Source: Dehalococcoidia bacterium (GTDB taxonomy: Bacteria > Chloroflexota > Dehalococcoidia > E44-bin15). From it: a stretch of DNA of 6,011 nt. The position numbers and the translations under genes were made by a program. A model generated the notes under the pieces. It was not told where the DNA came from. It searched no databases and was given only the letters and a program-made list of their open reading frames with translations. How positions within the stretch are numbered: the stretch's first letter is position 1; each line of letters opens with the position of its first letter. The stretch covers positions 1-6,011 of the forward strand of contig SOIC01000013.1 of the NCBI GenBank assembly GCA_004377275.1, written 5' to 3'. Of the stretch, positions 5,073 to 6,011 are shown piece after piece.

Positions 5073-5606
5073 GTGGATAAGGGAACCTACGCTCTGGTCA
5101 TGGCACTGAAAAGTGAGGCCGCCATCGCCGTTGGAAGGTTGGGCCGAAGCGGTGGGAGGGGTGGAGAGAATGAAATTACCTTCCCCGCTGGCTACTACGT
5201 TTATTTTGGCAGCGCACGCGCTGGCCTCTCCGCGAGGGTGAGCCGCCACCTAAAGCGTGAAAAGCGGTTTCATTGGCATATCGATTATCTCTTGCAGTTT
5301 GCCGAGGTGGTCGAGGTTTGGTATTCGCCTGAGGGGGCGGAATTGGAGTGGGGAGAGCGAAAAGAGGTGAAGGGAGCGGGGGGAGTACGAAAAAAGGAAT
5401 GTCTCTGGTGCCAGGTTGCCCGAGGGATGCCGCAAGGTCAAACCCTCGTTCCGGGCTTTGGCTCCTCCGACTGCCGCTGCCCGGCTCACCTGGTCTACTT
5501 TCCCTCGCCGCCTTCCTTCGAGCTTTTTCGACGGATGCTTGAGGAGCGAGGCTATGGGGCGAAAAAAGCCCCTCCTATCGAATTCAAGCGCCGCATGGTA
5601 GATTAG
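5073..5606 (+). CDS. DUF123 GIY-YIG-type protein
   Basis: DUF123 domain, a GIY-YIG-related fold found alone or fused to endonuclease III in archaea and bacteria; a nucleic-acid-linked role is likely but unproven. The 177 residues begin GTYALVMAL (4-12, the GIY strand), YYVYFGSARAGLSARVSRHL (41-60, the YIG strand and its arginine helix), HWHIDYLL (67-74), then VEVWYSPEGAE and, after an insert, ECLWCQ (109-114) and VPGFGSSDCRCPAHL (126-140). Cys110, Cys134, Cys136 and His139 lie in conserved DUF123 positions, and Cys113 makes a CxxC; a metal site is conceivable. Residues 91-108 (EWGERKEVKGAGG and basic flanks) look like an extra stretch compared with the family. GTG at 5073 is the start because the family begins at G-T-Y. 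Divergent from DUF72 over 150 bp; its TAG overlaps the rarA stop. Confidence 0.88.
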   Translation: MDKGTYALVMALKSEAAIAVGRLGRSGGRGGENEITFPAGYYVYFGSARAGLSARVSRHLKREKRFHWHIDYLLQFAEVVEVWYSPEGAELEWGERKEVKGAGGVRKKECLWCQVARGMPQGQTLVPGFGSSDCRCPAHLVYFPSPPSFELFRRMLEERGYGAKKAPPIEFKRRMVD

Positions 5607-6011
5607 GCGGGCTTGCTATTCTCCTCCTTATTTCCCTCTTCTTTTCTCCCCCGCCATTCTTTGAGTCGCCTCTCGACCTCCTTTTCAAATCCCTGGTCGC
5701 TGGGGGAATAGTAGCGTTTTCCCTTGAGGGCGTCGGGGAGGTTCTGCTGCTTCACGAAGTGCCCGGGGAAGTCATGGGCATATTTATATCCCTTGCCGTA
5801 CCCCATCCCTTTCATGAGGCCGGTTACCGGGTTGCGCAGATGGAGAGGGACAGGGTCGTTTCGTGTCCCCTCCACGTCCTTTTGCACCCTGGAGTAGGCG
5901 CTGTACAGCGAGTTGCTCTTGGGTGCCGTAGCCAGATATACCACTGCCTGAGCCAGGGCCAGATTCCCCTCGGGCATTCCGATGAAGTGCACCGCCTGCT
6001 GCGCCGCCATC
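5603..6011 (-). CDS. rarA: Replication-associated recombination protein RarA, C-terminal part
   Basis: The last 135 or so residues of RarA/MgsA, an AAA+ ATPase that acts at stalled replication forks with single-strand-binding protein. The frame is open to the right edge, so the AAA+ ATPase domain and start lie outside; full proteins have about 420-450 residues. The part seen is the tetramerisation/C-terminal domain: AAQQAVHFIGMPEGNLALAQAVVYLATAPKSNS, YSRVQKDV, VPLHLRNPVTGLMKGMGYGKGYKYAHDFPGHFV, then PDALKGKRYYSPSDQGFEKEVERRLKEWR. Every block matches the family. After that comes an Arg/Lys/Glu-rich tail (GRKEEGNKEENSKPA), which varies between species. The TAA at 5603-5605 shares bases with the TAG of DUF123, so the two genes converge with no gap and no room for a separate terminator. 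Confidence 0.96.
   Translation of the reverse strand, partial: MAAQQAVHFIGMPEGNLALAQAVVYLATAPKSNSLYSAYSRVQKDVEGTRNDPVPLHLRNPVTGLMKGMGYGKGYKYAHDFPGHFVKQQNLPDALKGKRYYSPSDQGFEKEVERRLKEWRGRKEEGNKEENSKPA

Overview
The window is a 6 kb piece of an ordinary bacterial chromosome with moderate GC. It is densely packed and shows no phage, plasmid, transposase, CRISPR, rRNA or tRNA signature. The set lspA-rluD next to a GluRS gene start, a YecE-like DUF72 gene, a stand-alone DUF123 gene and rarA, together with the GluRS style (I-P-H-V-G-N-V-R, G-P-E-V-G-G-D-Y-G-P-Y), recalls Chloroflexota of the Dehalococcoidia type. That placement rests on memory of family style and is low confidence.

Layout. At the left edge is the 3' six-sevenths of glnS (glutaminyl-tRNA synthetase, + strand, ending at 1431). 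It runs tail to tail, 23 bases apart, into a leftward block. In transcription order on the - strand the block reads: DUF72/YecE-like protein (4922-4155), lspA (4112-3639), rluD-type pseudouridine synthase (3642-2740, overlapping lspA by 4 bp), a small DUF4190 membrane protein (2718-2428), a 39-codon remnant of a gltX 5' end (2376-2257), an RDD-family membrane protein (conserved domain from about 2234 to 1758), and a second, longer gltX 5' remnant (1733-1455). Diverging from DUF72 across a 150 bp gap, DUF123 (GIY-YIG fold) runs rightward to 5606, where its stop codon interlocks with that of the convergent 3' part of rarA (6011-5603).

The housekeeping genes are unremarkable: lipoprotein processing, 23S rRNA modification, replication-fork maintenance and tRNA charging. 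The region worth attention is 1431-2745. Two different small membrane-protein genes are each followed by a decayed copy of the same gltX 5' end (53 of 66 bases identical, no gaps). Each membrane gene is also preceded by a related ~33 bp sequence carrying a ribosome binding site and a start codon. I read this as a tandemly repeated module (initiation region, membrane gene, gltX 5' end) built where an intact gltX probably once followed rluD, with the rest of gltX lost where glnS now abuts. The RDD gene in this module has no ordinary start codon at its conserved N-terminus: it needs an AUA start, a one-base repair or a -1 slip.

I found no convincing novel defence, mobile or RNA system. The gltX-fragment module is the best candidate for something undescribed, and it may be no more than duplication and decay.
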